Positions 60,627 to 64,000 of a stretch of DNA of 64,000 bases are shown here, one piece after another. The translations under genes and the position numbers were made by a program. The stretch's first letter is position 1, and each line of letters begins with the position of its first letter. The notes below the pieces were generated by a model that worked only from the letters and a program-made list of their open reading frames with translations, was not told the DNA's origin and searched no databases. The stretch comes from Pectobacterium peruviense (GTDB lineage Bacteria > Pseudomonadota > Gammaproteobacteria > Enterobacterales > Enterobacteriaceae), in NCBI RefSeq assembly GCF_002847345.1, contig NZ_LXFV01000034.1, forward strand, positions 1 through 64,000, written 5' to 3'.

Positions 60627-61424
60627 CTAGCAGTCAGAACTCAGGAATTGATAAAGCTCTCGGGAGTGGTAACACCAGACATGCGCCTGATTCACGGGGA
60701 CTATCGGCATTAATGCATTACAAATCAGCACTTCATCCGCATCTGCCAGTGTAGTAACAGGCTCACTGACGATCTGTAGCTCGAAACCAGACTCTGCCAG
60801 CAAGGCAATCATATGTTGTCGAGCAACACCATCCACACCTGACTGAGATAAATCCGGCGTATAGACCCGATGTCCCTTACGCCAGAATAAATTAGCGGCA
60901 CAGCATTCCACTAGCGCACCTGAGGTGTCAAGCACGAGGGTCTCCTCGGCTGAGGTCTGGTCAAGATGCGCACGAATCAACACTTGTTCAAGCCGATTCA
61001 AATGTTTTATTCCCGCCAGCAGCGGGTTTCTCGCTAACGTCACAGGGCTCAAACTCAGGCTAATCCCCTGCTCACGCCAGACGGCATACTGTGCAGGATA
61101 ATCTGCCTGCATGACTATTCGGGTTGGTTGCACACAACCTTGCGCACTATAACCACGCCCGCCGACTCCACGCGTTAGCATGACTTTCACTACGCCGCTC
61201 GATCGTCCCTGCGCTGCCCCGACCATTTCAACGTGCAGATCTTCCCAGTCAACGGCAGGAAATAATAGGCGTGTAGCAGCCTGTTGCAACCGTGCGATAT
61301 GTCGATCGAGCCAGACAATCTCGCCATCACATATTCTGGCGGTCGTAAAACAGCCGTCACCATACTGTGTACCCCGATCGAGTACCGAGAGCTGTTCCTG
61401 TAATTGACCATTAATCCACAGCAT
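60627..61424 (-). CDS. pabC: Aminodeoxychorismate lyase PabC
   Basis: PabC converts 4-amino-4-deoxychorismate to p-aminobenzoate and pyruvate for folate synthesis, using PLP. The start MLWINGQLQEQ, with GGAG six bases upstream, gives 265 residues (E. coli 269); the frame continues 18 codons further. PLP-lysine lies in GIKHLNRLEQVL, with LDRGTQYGDGCFTTAR at the N terminus. It lies between fabF and mltG, as in E. coli. Confidence 0.93.
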   Translation of the reverse strand: MLWINGQLQEQLSVLDRGTQYGDGCFTTARICDGEIVWLDRHIARLQQAATRLLFPAVDWEDLHVEMVGAAQGRSSGVVKVMLTRGVGGRGYSAQGCVQPTRIVMQADYPAQYAVWREQGISLSLSPVTLARNPLLAGIKHLNRLEQVLIRAHLDQTSAEETLVLDTSGALVECCAANLFWRKGHRVYTPDLSQSGVDGVARQHMIALLAESGFELQIVSEPVTTLADADEVLICNALMPIVPVNQAHVWCYHSRELYQFLSSDC

Positions 61425-61508
61425 AATAAGCTCCGCGTCATTCATCGCCGTCAGCTTGCCAGTAAAGCGGCATCGCACACAAGCAGGCGAGTCTGATTTT
61501 ATTCAGGC

Positions 61509-61537
61509 AAAAAAAAACCCGGAAACCGGGTTTTTTA
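61509..61537 (-). terminator. Terminator after fabF
   Basis: AAAACCCGG and CCGGGTTTT form a short, strong stem with runs of A and T on both sides. It lies 16 bases after the fabF stop. Confidence 0.8.
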
Positions 61538-61552
61538 TAGACGCTATTGCAA

Positions 61553-62794
61553 TCAAACTTTACGGAAGATCAGAGAACCGTTGGTTCCACCGAAACCGAA
61601 AGAGTTGCAGAGTACGTATTCCAGATCGCTGACCTGACGCGCCTCATGCGGCACAAAATCCAGATCGCAGCCTTCATCTGGGTTATCCAGGTTGAGCGTT
61701 GGCGGAACAGCCTGATCGCGCAGAGCAAGAATACTGAAGATGGACTCCACTGCGCCTGCCGCACCGAGCAAGTGACCCGTCATGGATTTTGTCGAACTCA
61801 CCAGTACACGACTGGCATCTGCTCCAAATACGGATTTCACTGCCTGTGTTTCGGCTTTATCACCCGCCGGCGTAGAGGTGCCATGCGCGTTGATATAACC
61901 GATCTGGCTCGTTGACACACCAGCATCACGCAGTGCGTTTTCCATCGCCAGCGCTGCGCCTGAACCATCCTCCGGCGGAGACGTCATATGATACGCGTCG
62001 CTGCTCATGCCAAATCCAACAATTTCTGCATAGATTTTCGCACCGCGCTTTTTCGCGTGCTCATATTCTTCCAGCACCATGAGGCCAGCACCGTCACCCA
62101 GCACAAATCCATCACGATCTTTATCCCACGGACGGCTTGCCGCCTGAGGATTATCATTACGTGTTGACAGCGCACGAGCAGCACCGAATCCACCAACACC
62201 TAATGGCGTACTGGCTTTTTCTGCACCACCGGCCAACATCACATCCGCATCATTGTAGGCAATGATACGTGCTGCCTGGCCAATATTGTGCACGCCAGAC
62301 GTACAGGCCGTAGCGATAGATATACTCGGGCCACGCAGTCCGAACATAATAGTAAGATGCCCAGCCACCATATTAACGATGGTTGATGGCACGAAGAACG
62401 GACTGATTTTACGAGGGCCGCCGTTCACCAGCGCAGTGTGGTTATCTTCAATAAGACCCAGACCGCCGATGCCGGAACCAATCGCCGCACCGATGCGCGG
62501 GGCGTTTTCTTCCGTTACTTCCAAACCAGAGTCCTGCATAGCCTGAACGCCAGCAGCAACACCGTATTGAATAAAGGCATCCATTTTGCGAGCTTCTTTA
62601 CGCGAAATGAATTCCTCAGAATTAAAATTCTTTACTAAGCCAGCAAAACGCGTTGCGTAGGCACTAGTATCGAAATGGTCGATCAGGCTGATACCACTCT
62701 GACCGGCAAGAAGAGCACTCCAGGTAGACTCAACTGTATTGCCGACAGGAGATAACATGCCCAGTCCGGTCACAACTACTCGACGCTTAGACAC
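61553..62794 (-). CDS. fabF: 3-oxoacyl-ACP synthase II FabF
   Basis: FabF is the condensing enzyme of chain elongation, important for cis-vaccenate formation. The GTG start ([10 protein letters not shown]) behind GGAGG gives 413 residues, equal to E. coli. The Cys-His-His triad is seen in [12 protein letters not shown] (about residue 164), [12 protein letters not shown] (about 304) and [14 protein letters not shown] (about 341). It follows acpP by 82 bases, with a hairpin between. Confidence 0.96.
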   Translation of the reverse strand: MSKRRVVVTGLGMLSPVGNTVESTWSALLAGQSGISLIDHFDTSAYATRFAGLVKNFNSEEFISRKEARKMDAFIQYGVAAGVQAMQDSGLEVTEENAPRIGAAIGSGIGGLGLIEDNHTALVNGGPRKISPFFVPSTIVNMVAGHLTIMFGLRGPSISIATACTSGVHNIGQAARIIAYNDADVMLAGGAEKASTPLGVGGFGAARALSTRNDNPQAASRPWDKDRDGFVLGDGAGLMVLEEYEHAKKRGAKIYAEIVGFGMSSDAYHMTSPPEDGSGAALAMENALRDAGVSTSQIGYINAHGTSTPAGDKAETQAVKSVFGADASRVLVSSTKSMTGHLLGAAGAVESIFSILALRDQAVPPTLNLDNPDEGCDLDFVPHEARQVSDLEYVLCNSFGFGGTNGSLIFRKV

Positions 62795-62833
62795 GCTTAT
62801 CCTCCAGGGAGGGAAAAAAAAGACACTGCGGGA

Positions 62834-62866
62834 CAAAAAAACTTAGGCGGTCGAATGACCGCCTAG
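62834..62866 (-). terminator. Intercistronic terminator or attenuator between acpP and fabF
   Basis: TAGGCGGTC and GACCGCCTA form a 9-bp stem. On the minus strand it is followed by AGTTTTTTT. It lies 11 bases after acpP and may end most transcripts there, which would fit high acpP and lower fabF expression. Confidence 0.7.
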
Positions 62867-62876
62867 ATATGTTCGC

Positions 62877-63113
62877 TTACTGCTGGTTAGCCTGAATGAA
62901 ATCAATGGCTGCTTGAACAGTCGTGATTTTTTCAGCTTCTTCGTCTGGAATCTCAGTATCAAATTCTTCTTCCAGAGCCATTACCAGCTCAACAGTGTCA
63001 AGAGAATCAGCGCCGAGGTCATCAACGAAAGAAGCATTGTTTACGACTTCTTCCTGCTTAACACCAAGCTGTTCAACGATGATTTTCTTAACGCGTTCTT
63101 CGATAGTGCTCAT
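62877..63113 (-). CDS. acpP: Acyl carrier protein
   Basis: AcpP carries acyl chains on a phosphopantetheine arm in fatty acid synthesis. The 78-residue protein is of standard length and very acidic. The prosthetic-group serine is at residue 37 in [12 protein letters not shown]. It lies between fabG and fabF, as in E. coli. Confidence 0.98.
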   Translation of the reverse strand: MSTIEERVKKIIVEQLGVKQEEVVNNASFVDDLGADSLDTVELVMALEEEFDTEIPDEEAEKITTVQAAIDFIQANQQ

Positions 63114-63267
63114 ACTCTTAAATTTCCTATCAAAACTCGCTTTCGCGATGGTTTTCGTAGTGTATAAAATGTTTGAAAAGATGCAACAAAATCTCGGCTG
63201 GTCGAACCACGATTTTGTGCTATTTTGCGGTTATCACCGCAAATAAAGCAAATAGTTTTCGAGCTTT

Positions 63268-64000
63268 TTAGATCATATACATGCCGCCGTTGACATGCAA
63301 TGTTTCGCCAGTAATGTAAGCAGCTTCATCAGAGGCTAAAAATACAACAGCACTGGCGATTTCTTTAGCATCACCGAGTCGGTTAGCTGGAACCGACGTC
63401 AAAATGCCTGCTCGCTGTTCTTCTGTCAATGCCTGAGTCATATCTGTTTCGATAAAACCAGGCGCGACCACGTTAACCGTAATACCACGAGAAGCTACTT
63501 CACGCGCGAGGGATTTGCTGAACCCAATCAGCCCCGCCTTCGCTGCAGCGTAGTTAGCTTGTCCTGCATTGCCCATCGTTCCCACAACGGAACCGATGGT
63601 AATGATACGGCCAAAACGTTTCTTCATCATGGCACGCATAACCGCTTTAGACATACGGAATACCGAGGTCAAATTGGTATCCAGAATATCGTGCCATTCA
63701 TCATCTTTCATACGCATCAGCAGGTTATCACGGGTGATACCGGCGTTATTGATAAGAATATCAATTTCCCCGAATTCCGCGCGAATTTCGGCTAACACGC
63801 TTTCTACTGACGCTGCATCAGCAACATTCAGCATATAACCTTTACCGTTCTCACCCAGCCAACTGCTGATAGCTTCAGCACCTTTTTCGCTGGTTGCGGT
63901 ACCAATGACTTTTGCCCCGCGGGCAACCAACGTCTCGGCGATGGCACGCCCTATACCACGGCTTGCACCGGTAACCAGTGCAATTTTCCCTTCAAAACTC
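63268..64000 (-). CDS. fabG: 3-oxoacyl-ACP reductase FabG, 5' end cut by the window
   Basis: FabG reduces 3-oxoacyl-ACP with NADPH. The protein reads from SFEGKIALVTGASRGIGRA at the edge; base 64000 is the last base of the ATG codon, so only the first two bases lie outside. The full product would be 244 residues, equal to E. coli. SDR motifs are TGASRGIG, NNAGITRDN and the YAAAKAG active site. Confidence 0.97.
   Translation of the reverse strand, partial: SFEGKIALVTGASRGIGRAIAETLVARGAKVIGTATSEKGAEAISSWLGENGKGYMLNVADAASVESVLAEIRAEFGEIDILINNAGITRDNLLMRMKDDEWHDILDTNLTSVFRMSKAVMRAMMKKRFGRIITIGSVVGTMGNAGQANYAAAKAGLIGFSKSLAREVASRGITVNVVAPGFIETDMTQALTEEQRAGILTSVPANRLGDAKEIASAVVFLASDEAAYITGETLHVNGGMYMI

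Overview
This window is chromosomal DNA from an enterobacterium, most likely a soft-rot species of Pectobacterium. The assignment rests on three things: most proteins are close to Escherichia coli orthologues recalled from memory, the E. coli gene order is kept in long blocks, and the gaps carry palindromic repeats of the type described in Yersinia as YPAL and dispersed motifs that I associate with Pectobacterium. No rRNA, tRNA, CRISPR array, insertion sequence or prophage was seen.

Layout. 0-6 kb, minus strand: the complete sufABCDSE iron-sulfur assembly operon, divergent from an unrecognised 133-residue gene behind a near-ideal Fur box. 6.7-13.3 kb: menI-ydiJ, the PerM-family gene ydiK, the Rcs-linked small RNA rprA, and an apbE-type lipoprotein gene. 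13.7-18.4 kb: ppsA and its regulator ppsR, divergent, then aroH. 18.6-22.3 kb: a Fur-boxed haem operon hmuSTUV, in the slot where E. coli has hemP. 22.3-29.7 kb, minus strand: selO, ydiV, a DUF1311/LprI-like gene that looks inserted, lplA, nlpC and btuD-btuE-btuC. 29.8-32.3 kb is an accessory island: methyltransferase and cupin genes divergent from a Crp/Fnr-family regulator, then a small cysteine-rich gene behind a Fur-like box and a perfect 10-bp-arm hairpin. 32.3-42.5 kb: cobB, nagK, lolE-lolD-lolC, mfd and yegD. 42.5-45.7 kb is a second accessory patch: a TetR repressor, a divergent MFS efflux gene behind three tandem CATAC-N5-GTATG operators, and a doubly disrupted second MFS gene. 45.7-52.6 kb: ycfJ, ndh, ycfP, nagZ, thiK, lpoB, ycfL, hinT. 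52.8-55.2 kb is a third patch: a DHA2-type MFS pump divergent from a frameshifted XRE regulator. 55.4-64 kb: ptsG, ycfH, holB, tmk, mltG, pabC, fabF, acpP and fabG; fabG runs off the end and lacks only the first two letters of its coding strand's continuation beyond base 64000.

How it fits together. The core is housekeeping: Fe-S assembly, gluconeogenesis, lipoprotein export (LolCDE), peptidoglycan work (NagZ, NagK, LpoB, MltG, NlpC), DNA repair and replication (Mfd, HolB, Tmk), glucose uptake and fatty acid synthesis. Iron is a recurring theme, with Fur-like boxes before hmuS, in the suf divergent region and before two small unrecognised genes. The accessory patches hold most of the novelty: two efflux loci with broken partners, a small redox or stress-type regulator cluster, and a gene inserted at the 3' end of lplA with a diverged duplicate of that end left behind. 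All identifications come from reading the sequence and recalled family knowledge; no database search was run.
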